Positions 25,884 to 34,204 of a stretch of 59,015 nucleotides of DNA are shown here, one piece after another (the stretch's first letter is position 1; each line of letters begins with the position of its first letter). Location: contig DASUKA010000152.1 of the NCBI GenBank assembly GCA_036278935.1, positions 1 to 59,015 of the forward strand, in the 5' to 3' direction. The notes beneath the pieces are model-generated. The model was not told the DNA's origin. It searched no databases and worked only from the letters and a program-made list of their open reading frames with translations. A program made the translations under genes and the position numbers. The DNA is from DASSNR01 sp036278935 (GTDB lineage Bacteria > Gemmatimonadota > Gemmatimonadetes > Gemmatimonadales > Gemmatimonadaceae).

Positions 25884-26882
25884 TCACCCCACCCGCCGCG
25901 CCCGCCTCAGCTGCAGATGCACGACGAGATACGATCCCACGACCAGCGCCGCCGCGATGAGCTGCGCGGTGAGCGTCTCCAGGGTGGGGAACACCGCGAA
26001 CCAGAGACCCGCCCACGAGGGGATCACGGAGGCGAGCGCGGGCACAGGGGTGGACGGCAGCCAGTGCGCGAGCTGCATCTCCTGCGCCTGCTCCCCGACC
26101 ATCACCAGCAGTACGAAGCCGAGCATCACGCCCGTTCCGACCAGCATCTTGCGATACGGCAGCCGGTGGTGCGCCACGAAGGTGAGCACCGCTACCGCAC
26201 CCGCGAGCAGCACGCCGATGGCCACACCGGACAGCACCGTCGCGCCGCCGAGCTTGAGGCGGTAGTTCTGGAGAAAGAGCACCACCTCGAACCCTTCGCG
26301 ATAGAGCGAGGTGAAGCCGAGCAGTGCCAATCCCCATACGATGCGCGCCCGGGACGCGTCTGGCTCATCCGCTGTGGCGAGCAGCGCCTTCTTGCGGCGA
26401 TTGTGCAGCGAGATCCACCCGGTCCAGTAGACCTTGTGGAAGAACCAGTTCATGACCACCAGCAGTACGATGATCGCCAGGAAGCCGGTGATCGCCTGGA
26501 GCTTCAGCGCGGGGATACTCTCGGCGAGGTGATCGATGATGCGGACGGCCACGAACCAGGTGAGCAGCGAGGCGCCGAACGCGACGGCGGCGCCGGCGGC
26601 GATGGGACGCTGATATCGCTCGCTCGTGCCGACCATGCTCGCGGTGATGGCGGCCAGAACGAGGATGCACTCCAGCCCCTCGCGAAAAACGAGCACGGCG
26701 ATGTCGAGCACCTTGGCGCCCGGGTCGCTCCCCGGCGCCAGCGGGTCCGGCGTCCCGCCCGCGGCCAGCGCCTGCCAGATGAGGAGAGCGGCGATGCACA
26801 GTGCCGCTACGACCAGACCCACGCGGAAGAGGGTGCGCGCGCGCGTGGAGCGGGGACGTGGCGGTGCAACGGCAGACATCAT
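25884..26882 (-). CDS. FTR1-family iron permease
   Basis: A 332-aa membrane protein of the OFeT/FTR1 family, which imports iron. The two diagnostic REXXE motifs are present: REGLE at 67-71 and REGFE at 195-199, each in a hydrophobic helix. About seven membrane segments can be seen; the N-terminal one (residues 20-40) may act as a signal anchor. No partner multicopper oxidase, EfeO or EfeB is adjacent, so electron and iron delivery partners are unknown. The gene lies on the strand opposite to the dcw genes, between murG and murC. ATG at 26882 (with a second ATG directly after) has no clear Shine-Dalgarno sequence. Confidence 0.88.
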   Translation of the reverse strand: MMSAVAPPRPRSTRARTLFRVGLVVAALCIAALLIWQALAAGGTPDPLAPGSDPGAKVLDIAVLVFREGLECILVLAAITASMVGTSERYQRPIAAGAAVAFGASLLTWFVAVRIIDHLAESIPALKLQAITGFLAIIVLLVVMNWFFHKVYWTGWISLHNRRKKALLATADEPDASRARIVWGLALLGFTSLYREGFEVVLFLQNYRLKLGGATVLSGVAIGVLLAGAVAVLTFVAHHRLPYRKMLVGTGVMLGFVLLVMVGEQAQEMQLAHWLPSTPVPALASVIPSWAGLWFAVFPTLETLTAQLIAAALVVGSYLVVHLQLRRARRVG

Positions 26883-27010
26883 CGACGGAGTCGGATCAAA
26901 CGTGATGGACTGATATTGGAAAACGCGACCGCGGAACGGTTACCGGCCCTGGCTCCCGCTCGCTCGCATCGCCTACATTGCGGCAGTCGCCATGACCGCG
27001 GCGCCTGGCA

Positions 27011-27046
27011 TTGACGATAGATATTATCGGGATTGACGTCTGGCAA
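27011..27046. promoter_or_regulatory. Candidate promoter of the FTR1 gene with an overlapping palindromic operator
   Basis: On the minus strand TTGCCA (27046-27041) and TATCTA (27023-27018) are 17 bp apart and could drive the FTR1 gene with a leader of about 130 bases. Overlapping the -10 is the palindrome CGATA-GATAT-TATCG (27015-27029). On the plus strand TTGACG occurs twice, at 27011 and 27033, spaced 22 bp, just upstream of the CDF gene. A metal-responsive regulator could bind here, but none is encoded nearby and the motif is not a clear match to a known box. Confidence 0.4.
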
Positions 27047-27058
27047 GGGCGAGGCCCA

Positions 27059-28516
27059 ATGGAGCGAGGCACATTGGCGCGAGCCGAAGCGACAGCCCTC
27101 TCACCCGAATCGGGCGCCGAGCAGCGGGAGAAGACCCGCGTCGCCCTGTCATCGGTGGCGGCCGCCGTGCTGCTCACCGGGCTCAAGCTGCTGGTCGGGC
27201 TCCTGACCGGAAGTCTCGGTCTTCTCGCCGAGGCCGCGCACTCCGGGCTGGATCTGCTCTCGTCGCTGCTCACGCTTTTTTCCGTGCGCATCGCGGCGCG
27301 GCCGGCCGACGAGGAGCACCCGTACGGTCACGGTCGCGTGGAGAACCTCTCGGCCACCATCCAGGGCGTGATCCTGCTCGCCACGGCGGCCGCGATCCTC
27401 TACGCGTCGGTGCGCCGCATCCTGTTCGTCAACGTCCCTGTCGCTTCCACGCCGTGGGCGTTCGTGGTGATGGCGGGGAGCATCGCGGTGGACTTCTGGC
27501 GCTCGCGCATGCTGGGCGCCGCGGCGCGGCGGTTCCACAGTCGCGCGCTCGAGGCCGATGCGCTCAACTTCCGCGCCGACACGTTCAGCTCGACGGTCGT
27601 CATCCTGGGTCTCGCGCTCATCGCCTACGCCGAGCACACGGGGCGCGGCGGCTTTCTCCTCAAGGCCGATGCGGTGGCGGCGCTCATCGTCGGGCTGGTC
27701 ATCATCGTGATGAGCGGGCGCCTGGCGGTGAATGCCATCCAGGTGATGCTGGATCGCGCGCCGGCGGGCCTTCGCGAAAAGATGACGAGCGCCGCCGCGC
27801 GCGTGCCGGGCGTGCTCTCCGCGCAGCCCGTGCGCGTACGCGAATCGGGACACCGCATCTTCGCCGACGTGGTGGTCACCACGCCACGTACGGTGAGCCT
27901 GGCGCAGGCGCACGAGATCACCGAGCGCATCGAAGCGGCCATCCGTCACGTGGAGCCGCGCTCCGAGGCGGTGGTGCACATCGAGCCGGCGGCCACCTCG
28001 GCGGAAACCGCGGCCGATGCGGTGCGCGCCGTGGCGCTCAGGATGGGAGCGTCAACACACCACGAACGGGTGTACGAGGTGGAGGACGGGCTCGAGGCGG
28101 CGCTCCATCTCGAGGTGGAGCCGGATCTCACGCTCGCGCAGGCGCACGCGGAAGCGCATCGCCTCGCGGACGCGCTGCTGGCCGACAATCCCAGGTTACG
28201 CCGAGTCGACACGCACATCGAGGTGGCGGAGCCCAACCCGGCGCGGCGGCGGGAGGTGAGCGGTGAGCAGCCGGAGCGGGTCGACGCGGTACGCGCGATC
28301 ATCGCTCACGTGGGTGGCGCCGCGGGGTGCCGCGACGTGCGGCTCTACCAGTCGGACGGGCCGGGATGGGACGTATCGCTCACCTGTCTCTTCGCGCCGC
28401 ATCTCACCGTGGGCGAAGTGCACCGTCGCACGGAGCTGCTCGAGACCCGGCTGCGCGAGCGGCTGCCGGATGTGGGGCGCGTGCTGATTCACGCGGAGCC
28501 GGCGGAGGGGGAGTAG
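27059..28516 (+). CDS. Cation diffusion facilitator with three C-terminal cytoplasmic domains
   Basis: A 485-aa metal-ion efflux protein of the CDF family. The six-helix membrane part covers about residues 28-232; EEHPYGHGRVE (85-95) is the family loop motif. The metal site that is usually D/HxxxD in TM2 and HxxxD in TM5 reads His61-x3-Asp65 and Asn170-x3-Asp174, so one ligand is altered. The part after TM6 is about 250 residues long, three times the usual size, and holds three consecutive ferredoxin-like CDF dimerisation repeats (about 235-310, 314-392, 405-482), each ending in an H/IE-P-type strand. ATG 27059 has GAGG just upstream; TTG 27011 would add 16 residues. Metal specificity cannot be deduced; iron is suggested by the adjacent FTR1 gene. 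Confidence 0.87.
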   Translation: MERGTLARAEATALSPESGAEQREKTRVALSSVAAAVLLTGLKLLVGLLTGSLGLLAEAAHSGLDLLSSLLTLFSVRIAARPADEEHPYGHGRVENLSATIQGVILLATAAAILYASVRRILFVNVPVASTPWAFVVMAGSIAVDFWRSRMLGAAARRFHSRALEADALNFRADTFSSTVVILGLALIAYAEHTGRGGFLLKADAVAALIVGLVIIVMSGRLAVNAIQVMLDRAPAGLREKMTSAAARVPGVLSAQPVRVRESGHRIFADVVVTTPRTVSLAQAHEITERIEAAIRHVEPRSEAVVHIEPAATSAETAADAVRAVALRMGASTHHERVYEVEDGLEAALHLEVEPDLTLAQAHAEAHRLADALLADNPRLRRVDTHIEVAEPNPARRREVSGEQPERVDAVRAIIAHVGGAAGCRDVRLYQSDGPGWDVSLTCLFAPHLTVGEVHRRTELLETRLRERLPDVGRVLIHAEPAEGE

Positions 28517-28610
28517 GGGGCACTGGCGACTCGCCTTCCCATGCAAAGCGCGCCGTTCTGGAGAGAAATCGCCGCAACAACTCACGGGTGCCTGCAATCA
28601 CGGAGGTTCA

Positions 28611-29131
28611 ATGGCCCGGCGATTCAATCCGGCATCTTCCCATACGGCATTGTGCCTCGCCGTACTCCTTCTCGCCGCGGCCAGCCCCGCCGCCGCCCAG
28701 CACGTCACGACACGGCCGCCGCCCGCGGCCGTTCCCGCTGCCCGCCGCTTCATCCTGGACGCGGACGTCGGCTCCTACTTCGATGCCGCCGACCTGGGCG
28801 ACGATCGCAGTCAGCGCGGCCTCCTGCTCCGTGTCCGTGCCAGCTACGCGCCAAGCGTCCTCGCCATGCATGGCGATCCACTCCGGTGGAGGGACAAATT
28901 GGCACTTCGCCCGGCGGCCCGCGGCACACGAACGGCCACTCTGTCTCCCTCGCTATGGCGCACGTCATGGTTGGTGTTCAGATGACGTTCAACCCGGCGC
29001 TCATGGTGGGGTGGAGTGCGTACGACTTGGATCCGGACATCGGCCCCCGACCGTGCGCTCGCCGCGGGCATCTGGCTACGCGGGCATCTGGCTATTGGAA
29101 TGGTGAGCGTGATGGGATCGCCGGCCAGTAG
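28611..29131 (+). pseudogene. Probable frameshifted exported or outer-membrane protein gene
   Basis: A good ribosome-binding site (GGAGG, 28602-28606) precedes ATG 28611, and the first 30 residues form a signal peptide (LCLAVLLLAAASPAAAQ). The frame continues with FILDADVGSYFDAADLGDDRS and GLLLRVRASYAPSVLAMHG, then loses protein-like character and stops at 28985. A different plus-strand frame, ending at 29131, reads HSVSLAMAHVMVGVQMTFNP then ALMVGWSAYDLD, which looks like beta-barrel or secreted protein sequence. The simplest reading is one gene broken by a frameshift near 28880-28920; a sequencing error is the other possibility. If the first frame alone is used, the product is a 124-aa exported protein of unknown function. 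Confidence 0.4.
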
Positions 29132-29291
29132 CGACTGACGCTGCTCGCCGGCCGCGCGTCCAGCGACGCGCTGACGGGGCCAGATCGCGCAGGATGTGCG
29201 CCAGTGGCTGCCCCTCGCGTCGGAACTCGCCACCGTTGCCGACCCTCGGGCGACGAATGTGCGAAGCGCCGGAAAGTGTGACCGATCCGCC

Positions 29292-29321
29292 TTGAGGGGA
29301 CCCGCGCCGGCACTGTATATT
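29292..29321 (+). promoter_or_regulatory. Promoter of murC-ftsQ-ftsA
   Basis: TTGAGG (29292-29297) and TATATT (29316-29321) are separated by 18 bp. A transcript would begin near 29328, leaving a leader of only about 7 bases before ATG 29335. The preceding 160 bp (29132-29291) show no gene. Confidence 0.6.
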
Positions 29322-29334
29322 CGCGCTGCCCTCC

Positions 29335-30726
29335 ATGTCCCCCTTCTCTCCGTCCGATCCTCGGCCAGTTCACTTCGTGGGTATTGCCGGCGCCGGCATG
29401 CGCGCGCTGGCCGAGCTCCTTGCGCGGCGGGGGGTGCACGTGACGGGGTGCGATGCCAACCCGGGCGACAGCGCCGATCTCGAGCGCCTGGGCATCACGG
29501 TGCACCAGGGGCACGACGCCGCTCATGCAGATGGAGCACAGGCGCTCGTGGCGACTTCCGCCATGCCGCGCGATCACCCGGAGCTCTCGCACGCCCGTGA
29601 GCTTGGCCTTCCAGTGATCCGCCGCGCGGAAGCACTGGCCGAAGCCGTGTCCGTGGGCGAGCTGATCGCCATCGCTGGCACGCATGGCAAGACCACCACC
29701 ACGGTGATGACCACCGAAGCGCTGGCCGCGGCGGGGCTCGAGCCGACCGGCATTGCGGGCGGCCGCGTGGACGCGTGGCAGGGCAACCTGCGTCCTGGCG
29801 CCGATCGGCTCTTCGTGGTCGAGGCCGATGAGTACGATCGTTCCTTCCTCGCGCTCGCGCCCACCATCGCGGTCGTCACGAATGTGGAAGCCGATCACCT
29901 CGACATCTACAAGGATCTCGCCGACATCCGCTCCGCCTTTGCGCGCTTCGTGGGCGGTGCGCGCACGATCATCCTCGGCGCCGACGATCCGGAGGCCAAC
30001 ACGCTCCCGCTTCCGAGCACGGCGCAGGTCATTCGCTTCGGCCTCTCGTCTCCGGACGCGCGGTTGGTCGCGCGCGATGTGCGACGCGTGGACGGCGGCT
30101 CGGCATACACGGCGCTCCACGACGGCGAGCCGATCGCCGAGGTAACGCTCCGCGTGCCCGGCCAGCACAACGTCCGCAATTCGCTCGCGGCGCTGGCCGC
30201 CGGCATAGCGCTCGACGCGGACATCGGAGCCATGGCGCGCGGCCTGGGCGCGTTCACCGGCGTGGAGCGGCGCTTCCAGCGCCTGGGTGAGGCGGGCGGC
30301 GTGACGGTGGTCGACGACTACGCCCATCACCCCACGGAGATCCGCGCCACGCTAGCGGCGGCACGCGCAGCCTTTCCGGAGCGCCGGCTCGTGGCCGCAT
30401 TCCAGCCGCATCTCTTCTCCCGCACGCGCGACTTCGCGGCCGAATTCGGGCAGGCGCTGGCGGAGGCCGACGTCATCTTCCTCGCGGAGATCTATCCCGC
30501 GCGCGAGCAGCCCATCGAGGGGGTGACGTCCGAGCTCGTGCAGCGTGCGGCGCAGGCGGCCGGCGGCGACGTCGTGTGGCTGGGGTCGCGCGCGGATCTG
30601 GCCGCGGCGCTTGCCGGCCGGGTGCATGCCGGCGACGTGGTGCTCACGCTCGGTGCGGGGGACATCACCCGGACCGGCGCCGAGCTGCTCATCCGTTTGA
30701 CCTCGGCGTCACGATGCGCGTCCTGA
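29335..30726 (+). CDS. murC: UDP-MurNAc:L-alanine ligase
   Basis: A 463-aa Mur ligase that adds L-alanine to UDP-MurNAc, the first peptide step. VHFVGIAGAGMRALAELL (12-29) is the UDP-binding loop, AGTHGKTTTT (114-123) the ATP loop, EADEYDRSFL the catalytic Glu block and VDDYAHHPTEIRATL the C-terminal signature. It restarts the dcw order after the metal-transport island and has its own promoter with no Shine-Dalgarno site (CCCTCC before the ATG). Its last 13 bases overlap ftsQ. murB and ddl, which often follow murC, are absent. Confidence 0.96.
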   Translation: MSPFSPSDPRPVHFVGIAGAGMRALAELLARRGVHVTGCDANPGDSADLERLGITVHQGHDAAHADGAQALVATSAMPRDHPELSHARELGLPVIRRAEALAEAVSVGELIAIAGTHGKTTTTVMTTEALAAAGLEPTGIAGGRVDAWQGNLRPGADRLFVVEADEYDRSFLALAPTIAVVTNVEADHLDIYKDLADIRSAFARFVGGARTIILGADDPEANTLPLPSTAQVIRFGLSSPDARLVARDVRRVDGGSAYTALHDGEPIAEVTLRVPGQHNVRNSLAALAAGIALDADIGAMARGLGAFTGVERRFQRLGEAGGVTVVDDYAHHPTEIRATLAAARAAFPERRLVAAFQPHLFSRTRDFAAEFGQALAEADVIFLAEIYPAREQPIEGVTSELVQRAAQAAGGDVVWLGSRADLAAALAGRVHAGDVVLTLGAGDITRTGAELLIRLTSASRCAS

Positions 30727-31415
30727 GTATGCCGGGGCGGGCTGTGTGGCTGCCGCTCGCCGTCGGTGCGGCGGTGCTGGTGCTCGTGTCAGCGCCACTG
30801 TGGGCGCCGCGCGCCCTCGCGCATCTCTCGTACTTTCGCGTTCGGCACGTGCAGGTGGACGGCCTCCGCTACCTGGCGCCGGCGGTGGTGCTTGCCCGGC
30901 TGCAGGTGGATACCACCGCTTCTGTCTGGGATGACGTGAGGCCGCTCGAGCGCCGCGTCGCGGCGGCCCCGGACGTGCGATCCGTAACCATCAGTCGCAA
31001 ACTGCCGGGCACATTGGTGGTGCATGTGACGGAGGACCTTCCCATCGCGTTCATTCCATCTACCTCGGGCTTGCACGCGGTCGACTCGGCGGGGCAGGTG
31101 CTCTCGATCGATGCCAGCCGCGTGAATGTAGACCTGCCCGTGCTCGCGAAGCCGGACACGGCATTGCTGCGGCTGCTCTGCGCGGCGCGGCGCGCCATGC
31201 CCGCGCTGTTCAGCCGGATCAGCGACGTGAAGCGCGTCGGACGGAGCGAGCTGGTGCTGACCCTGCCCGAAACACGCGTCCGCGCGGACACCGGCCTTAC
31301 CATCCAGCGGCTGGCGGATATCATTCCTGTCGAGCGGGATCTCGCGCGTCGCGGGGCGCGCGCGTCCGAACTCGACCTTCGCTTCCGGGATCAAGTCATC
31401 GCCAGGCTGCAATGA
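30714..31415 (+). CDS. ftsQ: FtsQ/DivIB cell division protein
   Basis: A 233-aa bitopic divisome protein. It has a short cytoplasmic N-terminus, one membrane helix (about residues 12-32), then a POTRA-type domain (FRVRHVQVDGLRYLAPAVVL, followed by the D..PL..R and P.V....ISRKLPGTLVVHVTE pattern of FtsQ), and a beta domain. FtsQ links FtsL/FtsB to the early divisome. ATG 30714 is inside the end of murC (13-bp overlap), and the stop overlaps ftsA (ATGA). Identification rests on the POTRA pattern and on position between murC and ftsA. Confidence 0.9.
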   Translation: MRVLSMPGRAVWLPLAVGAAVLVLVSAPLWAPRALAHLSYFRVRHVQVDGLRYLAPAVVLARLQVDTTASVWDDVRPLERRVAAAPDVRSVTISRKLPGTLVVHVTEDLPIAFIPSTSGLHAVDSAGQVLSIDASRVNVDLPVLAKPDTALLRLLCAARRAMPALFSRISDVKRVGRSELVLTLPETRVRADTGLTIQRLADIIPVERDLARRGARASELDLRFRDQVIARLQ

Positions 31416-32671
31416 ACCCTGATCGCTTCGTCGCCGGTCTCGATATCGGCTCGTCCAACACGACGACTCTCATCGCCGAGGTCGTCGGGGAGCTGCCCAG
31501 GAACCCCCGCATCAAGGTGCTCGGGGTGGGGCAGTCGCGTACGGGCGGACTGCGCCGCGGGGTTGTCTCCGACATCGAGGAGACGACGCGCTCCATTCGC
31601 CAGGCCATGCAGGACGCGGAGCGGATGGCGGGGGTGACGGTCGAGCACGTGTACGCTGGGATCGCGGGCGAGCACGTGCGCGCCATGAACAGCACGGGCG
31701 TCGTTGCGGTGAACGGCGATGAGATTTCCCGCGCCGACGTGGAGCGCGCCAACGAGGTGGCCCGCACCCAGGCCATTCCGGCCGACCGCGAGCTGCTCCA
31801 CGCGATTCCACAGGAATACCGCGTCGACAAGAACGTGGGGATTCGGGATCCAATCGGGATGATCGGAATGCGCCTGGAAACCGAGATGTATCTGGTGACC
31901 ATTGGCGCTTCGCCCGCCATGAATCTCCGCCGCTCCATCGAGCGCGCCGGCTACCGGCCGCGTGAGCTGGTGCTCGAGCCGCTGGCCAGCGCGCTCGGCG
32001 TGCTCACGGAAGATGAGAAGGAGCTGGGCGTCGCGCTCGTCGAGATGGGCGCCGGCACCACGGACCTCGCGATCTTCCAGGAAGGGAAGATCCGCCACCT
32101 GGGCACGGTGAGCTTTGGCGGAAACCACGTGACCAGCGACATCACGCATGGGCTGGGCGTCACGCAGGCCGACGCGGAACAGCTGAAGGAGTACACCGGG
32201 TGTGCGTACGCGCCGCTGGTGGACGCCAGCGAGATGCTGGAGCTTCCGAGCACTGCTGCGCAGGGCGAGCGGCACGTTCCGCGCGAGTTGCTGGCGCACA
32301 TCATCCACCAGCGCATGGATGAGATCTTCGGGCTGGTGCAAGCGGAGATCGGCAAGGCAGGGTACGCGAGCCGTCTCAGCGCCGGCGTGGTGCTCACGGG
32401 GGGCGCTTCGACCATTGAGGGCGCGGCGGAGCTCGCGGCCGACGTTTTCGGTACCGGGGTGCGCGTGGGGACTCCGGCCGAGCGGGTGGGCGGGTTGAGC
32501 GATTCGGTGGACGCGCCGCGCTTCGCGACGGTAGTGGGTCTGGCGCTGTACGGGGCAAACCAGATCGCGCGGGGCGATGCATCGGGGGCCGGCGGTCGAC
32601 GCATGAACGGTGCCCCCGGCGTCGACAAGCTCGCCCATCGGGTGAAGACCTGGTTGCAGGACTTTTTCTAG
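31412..32671 (+). CDS. ftsA: FtsA, actin-like Z-ring membrane anchor
   Basis: A 419-aa actin-fold ATPase that tethers FtsZ to the membrane and recruits later division proteins. FVAGLDIGSSNTTTLIAEV (6-24) is the phosphate-1 loop, HAIPQEYRVD the 1C-domain region, EMGAGTTDLAIF the phosphate-2 loop and VVLTGGASTIEGAAEL the adenosine motif. The C-terminus ends in an amphipathic helix (HRVKTWLQDFF), the membrane-targeting element, after a Gly-rich linker. It starts by ATGA overlap with ftsQ. ftsZ follows after an unusually long 318-bp gap. Confidence 0.96.
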   Translation: MNPDRFVAGLDIGSSNTTTLIAEVVGELPRNPRIKVLGVGQSRTGGLRRGVVSDIEETTRSIRQAMQDAERMAGVTVEHVYAGIAGEHVRAMNSTGVVAVNGDEISRADVERANEVARTQAIPADRELLHAIPQEYRVDKNVGIRDPIGMIGMRLETEMYLVTIGASPAMNLRRSIERAGYRPRELVLEPLASALGVLTEDEKELGVALVEMGAGTTDLAIFQEGKIRHLGTVSFGGNHVTSDITHGLGVTQADAEQLKEYTGCAYAPLVDASEMLELPSTAAQGERHVPRELLAHIIHQRMDEIFGLVQAEIGKAGYASRLSAGVVLTGGASTIEGAAELAADVFGTGVRVGTPAERVGGLSDSVDAPRFATVVGLALYGANQIARGDASGAGGRRMNGAPGVDKLAHRVKTWLQDFF

Positions 32672-32989
32672 CCAGCAGAACTCGGCAGTATGGCAAGCGG
32701 GAGGTAGGGATCCAGCCGGGACGGACATTATCCGGGGATACGGATGGGCAGTTTCACCTCTCGCCTCTCTCCTTTCTCCTCTCTTCTGTTCGGGCGTGCG
32801 CGATGCAAATGATGTTGCCGGTTATTCTAGTGCGCGATGAAGTCGGAGGCATTATATTCCGCCAGCGTTTCTGAGCCGCGACGTCGAGTCCGCCAGGGCT
32901 GCACGTTCGCGCGCGGTTCACGCTCCAGCTTCCGACGAGTCTCCCGCCGGCACACCCCCAATCTCTCAACCCGTGGAGCTCCCCCGCAC
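32672..32989 (+). other. ftsA-ftsZ intergenic region
   Basis: No gene is convincing in these 318 bp. They contain a pyrimidine tract (32757-32786) that includes CTCTCCTTTCTCCTCTC (32767-32783), identical to a stretch in the hairpin after recG, and AT-rich elements TATTCT (32823-32828) and TATATT (32853-32858) that may be -10 sequences of an ftsZ promoter, though no good -35 is visible. The ftsZ frame is open upstream as far as ATG 32837 (51 extra Arg/Ser-rich codons); I do not consider that extension coding. Confidence 0.4.
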
Positions 32990-34204
32990 ATGATCTTCGA
33001 GTTCGAAGAGAACGCATCGCAGAAGGCCAGGATGAAGGTGGTCGGCGTCGGTGGCGGCGGCGGCAATGCTGTCAACCGGATGATCGAGGACCACCTCGAC
33101 GGGATCGAGTTCATTTCGGTCAACACGGATGCGCAGGCGTTGTTGAGCTCGAGGTCGGACGTCAAGATTCAGATCGGCAAGAAGCTCACGCGCGGACTCG
33201 GCGCTGGCGCGCGACCGGAGATCGGCCGGCAGGCGATCGAGGAGAATCGCGAGGAGGTGGGGCGCGTGCTGATGAACGCTGACCTCGTCTTCGTCACCTG
33301 CGGTATGGGCGGCGGCACGGGAACAGGCGCGGCCCCCATCGTGTGCGAGATGACGCGCGAGGCTGGCGCGCTGTGCATCGGCATTGTCACCAAGCCGTTC
33401 CTCTTTGAGGGACGGAAGCGGATGCGGCAGGCCGAGATGGGAATCGCGGAGATGCGCAAGCACGTGGACACGATGATCATCGTGCCAAACGAGCGGCTGC
33501 TCGCCGTGGTGGGGAAGGGAATTCCCTTCCAGGATGCGCTCAAGAAGGCCGATGAGGTGCTGCTGCACGCCACGCAGGGCATCTCGAACCTCATCAGCGT
33601 CACCGGTCTGGTGAACGTGGACTTCGCGGATGTGCGCACCGTGATGCAGAGCGGCGGCTCGGCGCTCATGGGCACGGGGATCGGTCGCGGCGAGAATCGT
33701 GGAATGGAGGCGGCACAACAGGCCATCTCCAGCCCGTTGCTCGACAACGTCTCGGTATCCGGCGCCACCGGGGTGCTCGTCAACATCACCGGCGGCAACG
33801 ATCTTACGCTGGGCGAGGTGCATCAGATCAACGAGATCGTGCACGACGCCGTGGGCGACGAAGCGGAAATCATCTTCGGCGCGGTCACGGAGCCCGCCAT
33901 GCAGGGCGAGATCCGCGTGACGGTCATCGCGACCGGGTTCGATCGGGCCGTGCAGCCTGGCCTGGGCGCGCTCAACCCGGAGCCGCAACCAACGCGGGCT
34001 GCGACATCGTCGGTCATCCCCTTTCCAGCGCAACGGCAGGGGCGGACCTCCACGGTGATCCCGCGGGGGATGGGTGTGTCCGATACATCGCGTCGCTCCG
34101 TGCCGTCCCACCCGGCATCGCAGCCGCAGCAGCCACCGGAGAAGGGCGGGCAGGATCTCAATGACATGGAGATCCCGACCTTCATTCGGAGACAGATGGA
34201 TTGA
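32990..34204 (+). CDS. ftsZ: Cell division protein FtsZ
   Basis: A 404-aa tubulin-like GTPase that forms the Z ring. VVGVGGGGGNAVNRM (17-31) and the GTP-binding GGGTGTG (107-113) are intact, as is the T7-loop block SALMGTGIG...NRGMEAA. The C-terminal linker is Pro/Gln/Ser-rich and the protein ends in DMEIPTFIRRQMD, the conserved tail that binds FtsA and other partners. ATG 32990 starts a normal FtsZ N-terminus (MIFEFEENA); GGAG lies 12 bases upstream. The final TGA overlaps a TTG start of the M23 peptidase gene. Confidence 0.97.
   Translation: MIFEFEENASQKARMKVVGVGGGGGNAVNRMIEDHLDGIEFISVNTDAQALLSSRSDVKIQIGKKLTRGLGAGARPEIGRQAIEENREEVGRVLMNADLVFVTCGMGGGTGTGAAPIVCEMTREAGALCIGIVTKPFLFEGRKRMRQAEMGIAEMRKHVDTMIIVPNERLLAVVGKGIPFQDALKKADEVLLHATQGISNLISVTGLVNVDFADVRTVMQSGGSALMGTGIGRGENRGMEAAQQAISSPLLDNVSVSGATGVLVNITGGNDLTLGEVHQINEIVHDAVGDEAEIIFGAVTEPAMQGEIRVTVIATGFDRAVQPGLGALNPEPQPTRAATSSVIPFPAQRQGRTSTVIPRGMGVSDTSRRSVPSHPASQPQQPPEKGGQDLNDMEIPTFIRRQMD

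Noticed and set aside
32837..32989. A 51-residue N-terminal extension of FtsZ
   Set aside because: Arg/Ser-rich and unlike any FtsZ N-terminus; ATG 32990 begins a normal protein. Kept as a note because the frame is open.
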